Shown here in pieces: positions 37,075 through 46,451 of a DNA stretch of 64,000 bases. The DNA comes from Dyadobacter sp. CECT 9275. GTDB taxonomy: Bacteria > Bacteroidota > Bacteroidia > Cytophagales > Spirosomataceae. The stretch lies in the NCBI RefSeq assembly GCF_907164905.1, contig NZ_CAJRAF010000004.1, forward strand, positions 1 to 64,000, written 5' to 3'. Made by a program: the position numbers and the translations under genes. Positions within the stretch are counted from its first letter, which is position 1; each line of letters opens with the position of its first letter. Below the pieces are notes generated by a model. It was not told where the DNA came from. It saw nothing but the letters and a program-made list of their open reading frames with translations, and ran no database searches.

Positions 37075-39075
37075 TTATTCTTTTTGTACCAAATGTTGCA
37101 GATCGGGGTCGTTTTTAATTCGCTCCAATTCACTTTCTATCATCAGAACAATGTCTCGTTTTATCTGCTTATAATTTGCTTCAATTTCTTGTTTCATCCT
37201 GTCTTCTCCTTGTGCATCTACAAAGGATAAAATTTGCGGTAACTTCTGATAGTCTTTTGTTTCGGATGCAACCTTTTCATTATCCACTACAATTTCAGAA
37301 TGGAAAATCTTCTGCTCAATACGCTCGTCAAAATTATCCGATACAGCACCAACAAAGATACCTTGCGTTAGCGTTGAAATTTTGGAAGCCGGAATAAGGC
37401 TATCTAATTGTGTGGATATGGAAGTGGATTTATCGTTACGGTTAATGGTCAAGCTCTGACGCTTCTGCAATACTTTTCCAAAACGTTCCGAAAGGCTTTT
37501 TGCTGTTTCTCCAACAACCTGACCGCTAAAAATATTACCTACCGTATTTTGAATAACTTTGCTTTCCTTGTCGCCGTAATCCCTTGTTAATTGGGAGAAA
37601 TCCTGAAAACCCAAACAAACTGCTACCTTATTACTACGGGCAGTTGCGATAAGATTATCCAATCCTCTGAAGTAAATGGTGGGTAACTCGTCTATAATAA
37701 CGGAACTCTTTAATTGCCCCTTTTTGTTAATGAGCTTTACAATTCTTGAATTGTACAATCCCAATGCTGCGGAGTAAATATTCTGGCGGTCGGGATTGTT
37801 ACCAACGCACAAAATTTTAGGTGCTGCTGGGTTGTTAATGTCTAATGAAAAATCATCGCCCGTCATTACCCAATACAACTGCGGGCTAATCATTCTTGAC
37901 AAAGGAATTTTTGCCGATGCAATCTGTCCCTGTAATTGGTCTTGTGCTCCGCTTTGCCACGCATCCATAAAAGGCGACAGATAGTTTTCCAAATCGGGAT
38001 AGGATGTTAAAATAGTAAATACGTCCGAATACTTTTTATTCAGTAATTCAATGGCGTGTGGGAATGTACAATATTTACCATCCTCATAGATTTTCAGATA
38101 CCAAATAATGGCTGCTAATAGGATAATTGGGCTTTCTACGAAAAAATCGCCCTGTTTCTGTATCCAAGACCTGTTGAGGTTCAGCATTATGGTATAAGCT
38201 GCTTCGTAAGCATCGGAAATGTCCGTCATAAAATCAGGATTAAGCGGATTACAACGATGGCTCTTGCGTGGGTCGTCAAAGTTAATGACGTAAAATTTGG
38301 GTTGTACTTTATACTTATCCCGATGCTTTAATAAATGGTTATAAGCAATGGTAGAAAGGTCGTCAAACTTGAAATCGTAGATATACATACTGAAACCTTT
38401 CTCAATCTGTTGTTTGATGTAATTATTGATAATCGCATACGATTTTCCTGAACCTGGAGTTCCCAAAACAATCGTTGCCCGAAAAGGATTGACTATATTA
38501 ATCCAGCCATTGTTCCATTTGCCTTTGTAATAAAATTTTGTGGGAAGATTGACAGAATATTCGTTTTCCATCAATTTGGTTTCCTGTTGGAAACTCTCGT
38601 TTTCATTATTGAAAACATCGTCCATTAGGTTGGTGCGGAGCAATCGGCTCATCCAAACTCCGGCTACCATTAAAGCGATATAACCTAAACCTGTGGTAAG
38701 GATATAAAGGATTGTGGCGGTAATTATTGATAGCTTTAATAAAGGTGTGTTCAGAAAAAACAGAACAAAGCCAATCGCCAAAGCAATATAAATTTTAGTC
38801 CAGGTTATCTTCTCGTCTTTAACCCCCTTTGTACCCAAACAGCTTAATGCTAATAATACCAAAGCAAATAGTTTGGTATATAAGGTATCCGAAAACAGTC
38901 CAACGGTACGCTGAAAGTTGCCTAATATTTTGTTGATTACTTCTAAAGTCCAGCCACGTTCTATAAAGAAACCGTAGCAGAACCAATAAAGGTGCATCAG
39001 TACCAAAAGGATACTTACTGCCCGCATAAATGCCATAATCTTGGCAAGTCCTCTTAAATCATCTTCTCCCTGCAT
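37075..39075 (-). CDS. mobC: type IV coupling protein (MobC/TraG-type, VirD4-like)
   Basis: A 666-residue coupling protein that docks the relaxase-DNA complex onto the secretion channel. Several N-terminal membrane helices (residues about 10-150; LVLMHLYWFCYGFF, FALVLLALSCLG, AIGFVLFFL) precede the cytoplasmic RecA-like ATPase. Walker A is VLGTPGSGKSYAIIN (about 205-219) and Walker B SVIIDELPTIYFRG (about 435). The all-alpha domain region and C-terminal acidic tail follow. In Bacteroidota ICE nomenclature this is MobC. It is transcribed with mobB and mobA, divergent from the tra operon. Confidence 0.92.
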   Translation of the reverse strand: MQGEDDLRGLAKIMAFMRAVSILLVLMHLYWFCYGFFIERGWTLEVINKILGNFQRTVGLFSDTLYTKLFALVLLALSCLGTKGVKDEKITWTKIYIALAIGFVLFFLNTPLLKLSIITATILYILTTGLGYIALMVAGVWMSRLLRTNLMDDVFNNENESFQQETKLMENEYSVNLPTKFYYKGKWNNGWINIVNPFRATIVLGTPGSGKSYAIINNYIKQQIEKGFSMYIYDFKFDDLSTIAYNHLLKHRDKYKVQPKFYVINFDDPRKSHRCNPLNPDFMTDISDAYEAAYTIMLNLNRSWIQKQGDFFVESPIILLAAIIWYLKIYEDGKYCTFPHAIELLNKKYSDVFTILTSYPDLENYLSPFMDAWQSGAQDQLQGQIASAKIPLSRMISPQLYWVMTGDDFSLDINNPAAPKILCVGNNPDRQNIYSAALGLYNSRIVKLINKKGQLKSSVIIDELPTIYFRGLDNLIATARSNKVAVCLGFQDFSQLTRDYGDKESKVIQNTVGNIFSGQVVGETAKSLSERFGKVLQKRQSLTINRNDKSTSISTQLDSLIPASKISTLTQGIFVGAVSDNFDERIEQKIFHSEIVVDNEKVASETKDYQKLPQILSFVDAQGEDRMKQEIEANYKQIKRDIVLMIESELERIKNDPDLQHLVQKE

Positions 39076-39176
39076 TATTTTAATTTTTAATGTTCGGGCG
39101 TGAATCTAAAGGTTCTAAATAGCAACTTTAAGAATGTGGCACTCAATGGCGGTGCGTGGCAGTGTTTGGCTTAATG

Positions 39177-40466
39177 CTATTTCTGACCTCTTTTGCGATT
39201 TCTTTTCTTCTTCATTCTATTGGCAAAATCCTGTTCCTCGTAATCTTCGCTCTGTGTTTCGGGCAATAAACCGCCTAATGCTTCAATCAAACCGTCTTCG
39301 TGTTTTTCAGTAGTATTTAGGAAGTCGAACAAATGGTGAGGTTCTTCCGCAGGAAGATCTGCATCATTTGGTCTTGATATTTTCGATTGTAGTTCAACAG
39401 GCTCTTTAATGTCGGGTTTGATATTATTGTTCCAATAATCATTAAAAGTATTGGCAGAAAGTTCTTTGCCCAAGCGTGAACCGTTCCAAACGGTCTTAGA
39501 ATTGTGGTCTATAAAAGTTATTCCGTAAATACGTTCTGTGTCATTTCTACGTACCACTACATTGATGCCCTGTTCGCCTAACTGTTTTTTAAAAGCCTGC
39601 TCATCACTTGTTGATTTCAGGGCAATGGTAATGGCCGCTTTAATAGTTGGCTTTGTAGGGTGGTCTTTCAAAGCGGCTTTGCATTTCGTAAAATGCAATT
39701 CCAAAGTCGGAAGTCCTGCACTTTTTCCGAACAGAGAAGCCTTGAACGGATGTCCTGCTCTTTCTCCTTTTTTATTTAAAGGAATGTACAGTAAACCCTG
39801 CCGTAGTTGCTCCTGCAATTCGCCCTCCACTTTTTCGGTGGTAATATTGAACAGCGAAAGCAAAGCGTTGTATTCTCCCAACGTTTGGTATTGATAATAG
39901 TTGGGCAGGTGTCGGACTACTGAAGCTATCTGACTTTTCATATCGCCTGTCCGATAATCTACCGGACGAAAAATTTTGTCGTTCGGCTTATGTTCTTTAT
40001 CTGTTGCGGATATTAATCCGTGTTTCCTTTCCAGTTCACGGCATAGATTCATAGACCGCATTTTCTCGAATTTATCCGAAATCTTTTTACCCTCTTCGTC
40101 CACGCAAACGGATACAATATGGATATGATTGCGGTCAATATCCGTGTGTTTGAATACCACAAAAGGCTGTTCGCCGTAACCCATTTCCCGCATATATTCT
40201 TCCGCCATTTCCCTGTACTTGTCATCGTTTACCTTATCTTTCGGGTCGGGATTGAGCGAAATATGCAACGTATGTTTCTCGGTATTGCGGTTGGCTATCA
40301 GGTAAGGAGCAAAAGATTGGGCTAATTGAGCAACGGAATAATGACCGTTAGCGGTTTCAATCATCTTATTGGCAAACAAAATCTGTCCGTTTTCATTCTC
40401 TACTTTGAGCTGATTGTATGCCAATGCACCGTATAAATTTACGCTTCTTCCGATTTTTGCTATCAT
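39177..40466 (-). CDS. mobB: MobB relaxase (MOB-P family)
   Basis: A 429-residue relaxase that nicks oriT and stays bound to the 5' end. The N-terminal domain contains the three-His metal site in HTDIDRNHIHIVSVCVD (HxD...NHIHIV; about 113-130). Candidate catalytic tyrosines in the N-terminal part include SVNLYGALAYNQ. The C-terminal region (from about 260) is accessory and ends in a basic KKKRNRKRGQK tail. Next gene upstream is mobA, with 2 bp spacing (40466 to 40469), so the two are translated together. Identity is strong; it nicks the adjacent oriT-like region. Confidence 0.93.
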   Translation of the reverse strand: MIAKIGRSVNLYGALAYNQLKVENENGQILFANKMIETANGHYSVAQLAQSFAPYLIANRNTEKHTLHISLNPDPKDKVNDDKYREMAEEYMREMGYGEQPFVVFKHTDIDRNHIHIVSVCVDEEGKKISDKFEKMRSMNLCRELERKHGLISATDKEHKPNDKIFRPVDYRTGDMKSQIASVVRHLPNYYQYQTLGEYNALLSLFNITTEKVEGELQEQLRQGLLYIPLNKKGERAGHPFKASLFGKSAGLPTLELHFTKCKAALKDHPTKPTIKAAITIALKSTSDEQAFKKQLGEQGINVVVRRNDTERIYGITFIDHNSKTVWNGSRLGKELSANTFNDYWNNNIKPDIKEPVELQSKISRPNDADLPAEEPHHLFDFLNTTEKHEDGLIEALGGLLPETQSEDYEEQDFANRMKKKRNRKRGQK

Positions 40467-40468
40467 TT

Positions 40469-40903
40469 CTAAGACTGTTTTTTCAAATGTTTTGCTTCAA
40501 ATTCTTCGTTTATCTGAATGATTTTTTGACATAGCATCGCCATTTCAGCCGTCTGTTTTTCCAATTTGTAAAGGAACGCAGCGGCTTTTTTTTCAGAAAA
40601 ATGCTTGTACAACAACTTTACAATCTGGTTGTAATTAACACCTACGGAGCGGAATTGACTGTGAAAAGAAGTCAATCGCATATAAAAATCAACCGTTCCT
40701 TTATCAATTTTAACCGATTTCATTTCCTTACTGAACAGCAGGGAAATTATAAATTTTGCTTTATTGGGCATTCCCGATGCTTCAAAAAGCGATAGAAGTT
40801 TGGCATTTTCTTCGTCTGTAAGACGGAAAACGTGGCGGTGGATGCTCGGGTCGGTTTTTGGTGTCCGTCCGCCCTTATTCTGTTTTTGATTATTGTTCAT
40901 CAC
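40469..40903 (-). CDS. mobA: MobA relaxosome accessory protein
   Basis: A 144-residue basic protein of the mobilisation-accessory (MbeC/MobC-like) family. It has an N-terminal ribbon-helix-helix-like region (PSIHRHVFRLTDEENAKLLS) and a C-terminal helical part (HSQFRSVGVNYNQIVKLLYK) typical of plasmid mobilisation proteins. It binds oriT and helps the relaxase MobB melt it. It is first in the minus-strand mob operon, directly next to the hairpin-rich region that is the likely oriT. Confidence 0.88.
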   Translation of the reverse strand: MMNNNQKQNKGGRTPKTDPSIHRHVFRLTDEENAKLLSLFEASGMPNKAKFIISLLFSKEMKSVKIDKGTVDFYMRLTSFHSQFRSVGVNYNQIVKLLYKHFSEKKAAAFLYKLEKQTAEMAMLCQKIIQINEEFEAKHLKKQS

Positions 40904-41110
40904 TAATCCATTTTTAATTCACACAAAACCTCGACTTCGGAGAGTGTTTTTTAGCTCCCAGCAGGGCAAGTTGTTTTGAGGCACTAACTCGGTTTCGAGT
41001 GCCTCAAAACACAACTTGCCGTGTTCCGTTGAACACAAAAATCCGCCCTGCGGGACGGATTAAATGTAACAGGGAAAAACGGCTCGATGCCGTTCCCGTT
41101 ACCTTCCGTT
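40904..41110. other. probable oriT region with nested hairpins
   Basis: It lies directly upstream of mobA. Stem 40965-40985 with 40998-41020 (GGCAAGTTG...TTTTGAGGCACT, with a 2-base bulge) is followed by AATCCG/CGGATT (41040-41061) and by a nested hairpin (41066-41102; AACGGC-TCGAT-GCCGTT inside GTAAC...GTTAC). Relaxase target sites are typically hairpin-rich and adjacent to the accessory gene. The nick site itself was not identified. Confidence 0.6.
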
Positions 41111-41195
41111 TTGTCAAAAGACTTTTGCATAAATCCATTAATAAAAATCATTTTACAAAGTAAATACATGTTTACGAAAGGTTTATACTGTATCG

Positions 41196-41234
41196 CAGTG
41201 CCAAACACTGCCTTTGAACGCCAAACACCGCCAC
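41196..41234. repeat. CAGTGCCAAACACTGCC interspersed motif, intergenic copy
   Basis: A 39-bp unit containing CAGTGCCAAACACTGCC, TGAACGCCAAA and a further CACCGCCAC. The first 30 bp match 42947-42976 inside traD at 28 of 30 positions. Looser relatives occur at about 25944, 31060, 39136 (reverse strand) and 52055, all at gene edges of the ICE core. Confidence 0.75.
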
Positions 41235-41282
41235 AGCTCAATCAGCGGTTAAATCAATCGCTTTATTTGCCGTATAATTTTA

Positions 41283-41490
41283 GTTCAGGTAGTAAAAAAT
41301 GTATCTAAACAAAGAAGAAAATCAGGTTTGCAAACAGGTAGTTTGGAATAAAAGCATAAGGTTTTAAAAGCATAAAACAATAAAAGTGTGAAAGCATAAA
41401 AGCGGTAAAGCAATTTACCTGTTGCAAGTTTTTCCACTTGCCAAAGAATGTACCTGACAAGGCAAAAATGAAAGCAAATACCTGTACAGG
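41283..41490 (+). promoter_or_regulatory. iteron and TACCTG repeat cluster upstream of traA
   Basis: CAGGTA occurs at 41286 and 41335, and its complement TACCTG at 41416, 41451 and 41479, the last as TACCTGTACAGG. Three copies of AAAGCATAA occur at 41351, 41367 and 41391. Such clusters just ahead of a ParA-like gene and the tra operon suggest an operator/partition-like site. The AAAGCATAA repeats are spaced by 16 and 24 bp. Function inferred. Confidence 0.55.
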
Positions 41491-41598
41491 AAAGTACCCA
41501 AAAGAGAATGCAGGAATATAGGAATGAGGTTATAATCAGACAAACAAATATTCAATCCTGCAAAACAGATAAAGTGTGTAACAATAAATTTTTAAATA

Positions 41599-42366
41599 AT
41601 GGAAACAACAAAGAAAACTTTAAAAATCAGCTTCTCCACCCAAAAAGGCGGTGTGGGAAAATCTACAATGACCACTTTGCTGGCAAGTGTGCTACACTAC
41701 CGTTTAGGTTTTAATGTGCTGGTGATGGACTGCGACTTTCCGCAACACAGCCTGACCAATATGCGTGAACGGGATAAGAGAACCATAATGCAGAACGACT
41801 ACCATAAAAAGATAGCAATGAAGCAGTTTCAATCCATCAACAAAAAAGCGTACCCGATTATTAAATGCAAGGCTGAAACGGCTTTGGATAAAGCATCGGA
41901 ATATAAAAGCCAATCTGCGGTTGAACCGGATGTAGTTTTCTTCGACCTGCCCGGAACAGCCAATACCAAAGGCGTACTGACTACCTTGAAAAAAATGGAC
42001 TTTATCTTTTCGCCCATTACTGCCGATCGTTTGGTAGTGGAAAGTACATTGGGCTTTACCAAAGCCTTTCTCGGACTTCCACAAACGGACGAGGGAAATC
42101 CCGAACAAGAGATGTGGTTGTTCTGGAACCAAGTGGACGGCAGGGAAAAAACAGGTTTGTATGATGCGTATCAAAGTGTCATCAAAGAACTCAACCTGCC
42201 CATAATGGAAACAAGGATAATGGACAGCAAGCGTTTCCGAAAGGAAACAGACGACACAGCCAGTTATGTATTCCGATCAAGTTTGCTACCTGCTGAACCA
42301 CAGTTGATGAAAGCAACGAAAATGGATTTGTTTGTCGAGGAATTTTTAAAAATCACTCATCTATAA
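41599..42366 (+). CDS. traA: TraA, ParA-family ATPase
   Basis: A 255-residue ParA/MinD-like ATPase. Deviant Walker A STQKGGVGKSTMTTLLAS (residues 14-31), Walker A' VMDCDFPQHS (about 42-51) and Walker B VVFFDLPGTANTKG (about 113-126). First gene of the tra operon in CTnDOT-like elements; probably involved in regulating or positioning the conjugation apparatus or in element maintenance. A second, overlapping frame at its start is a shadow. Start ATG at 41599 is supported by the Walker motif distance and the repeat-bearing leader. Confidence 0.92.
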   Translation: METTKKTLKISFSTQKGGVGKSTMTTLLASVLHYRLGFNVLVMDCDFPQHSLTNMRERDKRTIMQNDYHKKIAMKQFQSINKKAYPIIKCKAETALDKASEYKSQSAVEPDVVFFDLPGTANTKGVLTTLKKMDFIFSPITADRLVVESTLGFTKAFLGLPQTDEGNPEQEMWLFWNQVDGREKTGLYDAYQSVIKELNLPIMETRIMDSKRFRKETDDTASYVFRSSLLPAEPQLMKATKMDLFVEEFLKITHL

Positions 42367-42378
42367 AAACAGTAAAGT

Positions 42379-42783
42379 ATGGCTTCAAATAACAAAAACA
42401 ACGATTTTGAAAAGCCCAATGTTGATGAGGAATACCTTATGAACATCATAAGCGGCGATGAGCTTGTAGCTCCACCGGGCAATAACAAAAAGCAGGATGT
42501 ACCAAAGGAAACCAAGCCAAGGGAAAAAGCCCGTAACAGTTCATCAAAAAAAGTGGCCTATGAGGAAACGTTTTTGGTCAATCGGTTTCCATCGGGGCGT
42601 AACGGCAAGGTCGTTTACATACGCCCTGAATACCACGAAAGATTGCTCCGCATCGTTCAACTGACAAGGGAAGAAAGAACAACGCTCTACTCTTACATTG
42701 ACAACATTCTCGAACATCATTTCAGGGAGTACGGTGAAGATATTACCGATTATTTCAACGAACATTTTAAACCTATTCTATAA
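42379..42783 (+). CDS. traB: TraB, DUF3408 protein
   Basis: A 134-residue basic protein with the DUF3408 C-terminal region (EETFLVNRFPSGRNGKVVYI, then HERLLRIVQLTREERTTLYS) and a charged, disordered N-terminus. It sits 12 bp after traA, as in CTnDOT-like operons. Family members are small DNA-binding-like (ribbon-helix-helix-like) proteins of unclear role in conjugation. Confidence 0.88.
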   Translation: MASNNKNNDFEKPNVDEEYLMNIISGDELVAPPGNNKKQDVPKETKPREKARNSSSKKVAYEETFLVNRFPSGRNGKVVYIRPEYHERLLRIVQLTREERTTLYSYIDNILEHHFREYGEDITDYFNEHFKPIL

Positions 42784-42786
42784 GCT

Positions 42787-43422
42787 ATGGAAATAGTAAT
42801 TGTGATATGCCTACTCATAGTCATTGTCCTACTATTGCAGGATAAAATTATAACTCATAAAAGGTCGAAACAAGAACCTCCGCAGAAAAAAGTCAATCCG
42901 AACTTACCCGATATTATGGGACAGCCCAAACCTGTAGAACGCCTTTCAGTGCCAAACACTGCCACTGAACGCCAAATTCAGGAAAAGGAAATAAACCCTG
43001 CTAATTTAGACATTGAATACGACGAAAATGAAAACGTAAGTATTCAAATTCCGCAGGAAGAGCTGGACGAAGTTTTCAGAAATGTGCCTGATTTGGAGGA
43101 AGAAGAAGAAGAATGGAACAGGTACGGAATATCTGGTGGTGATAACGGTTTTGCCCAAGGGGTTACCTTTGAAGAACTAAGCTCCGTGGGGGTTTTGCTC
43201 CAAAAAGAAGAATTGGAACCAGCCCAAAAGGAAACAGCGATAGCGATAGTTCAAAAAATACAGGGAACTGAGTTATTCAACCTATTGGAAAATTCTATGG
43301 AAGATGCTTCCCGAAGAATAGCCGAGCTTTTGGATAGTACCCTTTCATCTGAAACGGAAGCCGGTTCTTCCACTTTGCGGAAAAGTGATTTGAGTGATTT
43401 TGACATTGGGGAGTTTGTGTGA
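42787..43422 (+). CDS. traD: TraD, conjugal transfer protein
   Basis: A 211-residue protein with one N-terminal membrane helix (IVIVICLLIVIVLLLQD, residues 2-18), an acidic middle (EVFRNVPDLEEEEEEWNRYG) and a helical C-terminus (VGVLLQKEELEPAQKETA; LDSTLSSETEAGSS). It occupies the traC/traD position and matches TraD of Bacteroidota ICEs. Residues encoded by 42947-42976 (VPNTATERQ) come from a copy of the interspersed GCCAAACACTGCC repeat. It is the last gene before the defence cargo that splits the tra operon. Confidence 0.8.
   Translation: MEIVIVICLLIVIVLLLQDKIITHKRSKQEPPQKKVNPNLPDIMGQPKPVERLSVPNTATERQIQEKEINPANLDIEYDENENVSIQIPQEELDEVFRNVPDLEEEEEEWNRYGISGGDNGFAQGVTFEELSSVGVLLQKEELEPAQKETAIAIVQKIQGTELFNLLENSMEDASRRIAELLDSTLSSETEAGSSTLRKSDLSDFDIGEFV
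42947..42976 (+). repeat. interspersed GCCAAACACTGCC motif inside traD
   Basis: CAGTGCCAAACACTGCCAC then TGAACGCCAAA, 28 of 30 identical to the intergenic copy at 41196. It is translated in frame as part of traD, so the motif has invaded or been conserved in coding sequence. Confidence 0.8.
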
Positions 43423-43704
43423 AAAAGTTATTCTCCTGCTTTTGAAGCAAATTTTTTTTGATTCTTTTCATAATTTAAACTTCTCAATAAATCCCCGAAA
43501 AAACTTTTGATATATACTTATATTATTTCCCGAAATTCCGAAAAACGCTCTTGAATTATCCTCAATCAAAAGAAAATAATAAGAGTTAAAATGTATATAT
43601 TTACTATTCCATAAAATTTTAATTGTTTTCTGTTAAGCTGACCGAATTTGTTTCAAAACTAAAAGCGATTGAAATTATTTTTTTAACAACTAATATCCTT
43701 ATAT

Positions 43705-45585
43705 ATGTGGGCAGATAATGAAACCTCTGATGATTTACTCGGTTTTAAAGTTCATGCAGATTTAATTGTAGATGTGATTAATGATAATGATGTACTACCT
43801 GTTACAATCGGTGTTTTTGGTGATTGGGGAAGTGGGAAATCAAGCATACTTAAAATAGTAGAAAAAGAGCTGATTGGAGATGATAAAGATGGGTTTAAAG
43901 ACGGTACTCTTGTTTTGTATTTTAACGGTTGGGTTTTTGAAGGTTATGATGATGCTAAAGCTGCATTATTAGAATCAATCATTGAAAAATTTGCAAAACA
44001 TAAAAAATTAGGTCCAAAAGTTAAGAATGAAACAGTAAAGCTTTTTAAGTCTGTTAAATGGATGCGTTTAATGGGTTTGGGCTTCAAAAAAATTGCGATT
44101 CCTGCTGCTTCAGCATATCTCACAGGAGGAGTTTCATTAATACCTTATCTATTAAATGAGTTTTCTCAAATAGATCCTACGGAGTTAGCCAATAAACTAA
44201 AGGGGGATGAAGCAGAAAGTTTTTTGAGTAGTATAATCAAGAAAGATGAAGCAGATGAAATTACGATGGTACGTGAATTCAGAGATGATTTCAAAAAAAT
44301 GCTTGACAAATCTAAGATTGAAAAGCTTGTTGTAATTATTGATGATTTGGATCGTTGCACTCCTGATAGGTTAATTGAAAACCTAGAAGCTATTAAACTA
44401 TTTTTAAATGTTGATAAGACTGCTTTCGTTATTGGTGCCGACCCAAGAATTGTAAGGCATGCAATAGAGTTACGTTACAAAACAGATGGTATTGAAAACT
44501 CTTCAGACGTAGAAAGCCGAAATGAAAGAATTGTTAGCGACTATTTAGAAAAATTAATACAAGTCCCTTATTATCTCCCTAAATTGACTGATAATGAGGT
44601 CGAAACTTATTTGTCATTATTGTTCTGTCAAAAAGAGCTTGGTAGCGATTTCAATAAAGTCTTAGAAGCTTTTTGTACAGCAAGAGAAAATAATAGATAT
44701 GACGTATTTGGATTGGGAGATATTGACTCAATTCTTAAACCTGAAGAGAAAAGTAAGCTAACAAATAGTGTATCAATCATTGCTTCTTTAGCTCCTATTA
44801 TAACGGAAGGATTAAAAGGTAATCCAAGACAAATAAAAAGGTTTTTAAACACTTACTCATTAAGAGATAGATTGGTGAGGGTTGCAAAAATAGCTGATTT
44901 CAAAATGGATATTTTAGCTAAGTTGATGGTGCTTGAATACTCATCACAAAGTTTATTCAGACAAATTTATGAATGGCAATCATCTCAAAAAGGAGAATCT
45001 AAAGAACTTAAAGAATTAGAATCACTTGCGAGTAAAAATAGTATTGAAATTATCAAAGAAAAATATTCTGCCGACTGGGGTACAGATAAAACGATAAAAT
45101 GGTTAAATGCAGAGCCAAAATTAACAGATATAGATTTAAGAGATTATTATTGGATTACTAGAGACCAGTTAACAACATCAATTAGTGGTAGTTCCTTGGT
45201 ATCCCCACATATCAGATCATTAGTAAAAAAGTTAATTGAACCTGTTGCTGGAACAGCCTTAACAAGAACTGTAGCTAATGAAGTTAAGGATAAATTAAGT
45301 GAAGGAGATTATGAAACATTGATTTCGTTACTTGAAAAAGAACTCACTAAAACTCCTGAAAAAACTGAAATACATGAGGCTTTTATTGAACTAATGTCGC
45401 AAAAATGTCCAGATGTGATTGATGCGTATACAAGGGTTATCAATAAAGTGGATAATAAAAAAATTCCATTCAGTTTAGCTCAAAATTTTAAATTAATTGA
45501 ATCTAAGAATGTTGAGGTGAAAAAACTATATAAAGTATTTAAAAAGGATAGTCAAATTTTTAATGCAATAAATGGTGATAACTAA
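43705..45585 (+). CDS. qatA: QatA, KAP-family P-loop ATPase
   Basis: A 626-residue KAP NTPase. Walker A GVFGDWGSGKSS (residues 37-47), a membrane-like insertion at about 132-155 (IAIPAASAYLTGGVSLIPYL), Walker B VVIIDDLDRCTPDR (about 209-222) and the KAP-typical GNPRQIKRFLN block near 370. First gene of a complete qatABCD cassette; in Qat anti-phage systems the KAP ATPase works with a QueC-like and a TatD-like protein. AT-rich relative to traD. Its TAA stop overlaps the ATG of qatB (TAATG). Confidence 0.92.
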   Translation: MWADNETSDDLLGFKVHADLIVDVINDNDVLPVTIGVFGDWGSGKSSILKIVEKELIGDDKDGFKDGTLVLYFNGWVFEGYDDAKAALLESIIEKFAKHKKLGPKVKNETVKLFKSVKWMRLMGLGFKKIAIPAASAYLTGGVSLIPYLLNEFSQIDPTELANKLKGDEAESFLSSIIKKDEADEITMVREFRDDFKKMLDKSKIEKLVVIIDDLDRCTPDRLIENLEAIKLFLNVDKTAFVIGADPRIVRHAIELRYKTDGIENSSDVESRNERIVSDYLEKLIQVPYYLPKLTDNEVETYLSLLFCQKELGSDFNKVLEAFCTARENNRYDVFGLGDIDSILKPEEKSKLTNSVSIIASLAPIITEGLKGNPRQIKRFLNTYSLRDRLVRVAKIADFKMDILAKLMVLEYSSQSLFRQIYEWQSSQKGESKELKELESLASKNSIEIIKEKYSADWGTDKTIKWLNAEPKLTDIDLRDYYWITRDQLTTSISGSSLVSPHIRSLVKKLIEPVAGTALTRTVANEVKDKLSEGDYETLISLLEKELTKTPEKTEIHEAFIELMSQKCPDVIDAYTRVINKVDNKKIPFSLAQNFKLIESKNVEVKKLYKVFKKDSQIFNAINGDN

Positions 45586-46451
45586 TGGGAACTACACAAA
45601 GAATTAATCCAGGAGTAACCAATGAACCCAATTGGGGAGATTTATCAAATTCAATTACTCAATTAGCTAAAACCTTGGAACAGGAAAAAAAGCTTGATGA
45701 TGAAGAAGCTAAAGAGAATGTAGAGGATAAAAAAGAAAATGATGATGGCAAAAAACCTGTAGTCAGTGATAACTCTAAACAGTATAAAAAAATATTGGAT
45801 AGAAGAACTGAACATATCAAATCAATGTTTAGAAATCTAGTAAAAACAGGTGGTGGTCGTAAAGCTATTGCATCTGGTAAATCATCCTCTATTGGTAAAG
45901 CAGGATTAAAGTCTGCGGGTAAACTTGCTGGATTTTTTACAAGTGTAGCAAGTAATGGTCTTGATAAGACTTTAACTGATATTGGTTTTGGTTCACTTCA
46001 AGGAAAATCGTTTAACGATGTCATTGATTATTTATTAATTTATTGTTCAGATTCCAACCAAGGAATGGATGAAACTGCTGCTAATAAAGCTTCTTGTGAA
46101 ATCATGAAAGAAATTGCAGCTCAATCGGATAACGATGTAAAGAAATATCAAGATTTAATAAAAGAATTGGTTGATGGTCAAGGACTAGCGGATACATTGT
46201 GTAAATTTTGGGGGCTTTACATTTTCGAACATTTATCACAACGTTTTGAAGAAAAAATACAACAGCAAAAAGGAGAAGAAGTCAGCAAAGAAACTTTTAA
46301 AATAATAAAAGATGACATATTAGGTCGTGTAAAAGTTTTAAATACACAAAGAGCTGTATCAAAAATTGATTGGAATAAAGCTGAAGGAAGAAAAGAAATC
46401 GAGAAAATATTTGATTCCATAATTAAAATCATCTGCAATGAAAAAAATTAA
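45585..46451 (+). CDS. qatB: QatB, Qat defence subunit
   Basis: A 288-residue protein without a known enzymatic domain, charged N-terminal region (LDDEEAKENVEDKKEN), Gly/Ser/Lys-rich segment (GGGRKAIASGKSSSIGKA) and helical remainder. Identified as QatB by its position and length between the KAP ATPase and the QueC-like gene and by the general family pattern; the sequence alone is not diagnostic. Translation is coupled on both sides: TAATG with qatA and a 14-bp overlap with qatC. Needed for Qat defence in characterised systems; its biochemistry is not known. Confidence 0.82.
   Translation: MGTTQRINPGVTNEPNWGDLSNSITQLAKTLEQEKKLDDEEAKENVEDKKENDDGKKPVVSDNSKQYKKILDRRTEHIKSMFRNLVKTGGGRKAIASGKSSSIGKAGLKSAGKLAGFFTSVASNGLDKTLTDIGFGSLQGKSFNDVIDYLLIYCSDSNQGMDETAANKASCEIMKEIAAQSDNDVKKYQDLIKELVDGQGLADTLCKFWGLYIFEHLSQRFEEKIQQQKGEEVSKETFKIIKDDILGRVKVLNTQRAVSKIDWNKAEGRKEIEKIFDSIIKIICNEKN

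Noticed and set aside
41508..41714. 68-codon frame overlapping the traA start
   Set aside because: It lies in the operator/repeat region and another frame of traA; traA itself has clear ParA motifs and start.
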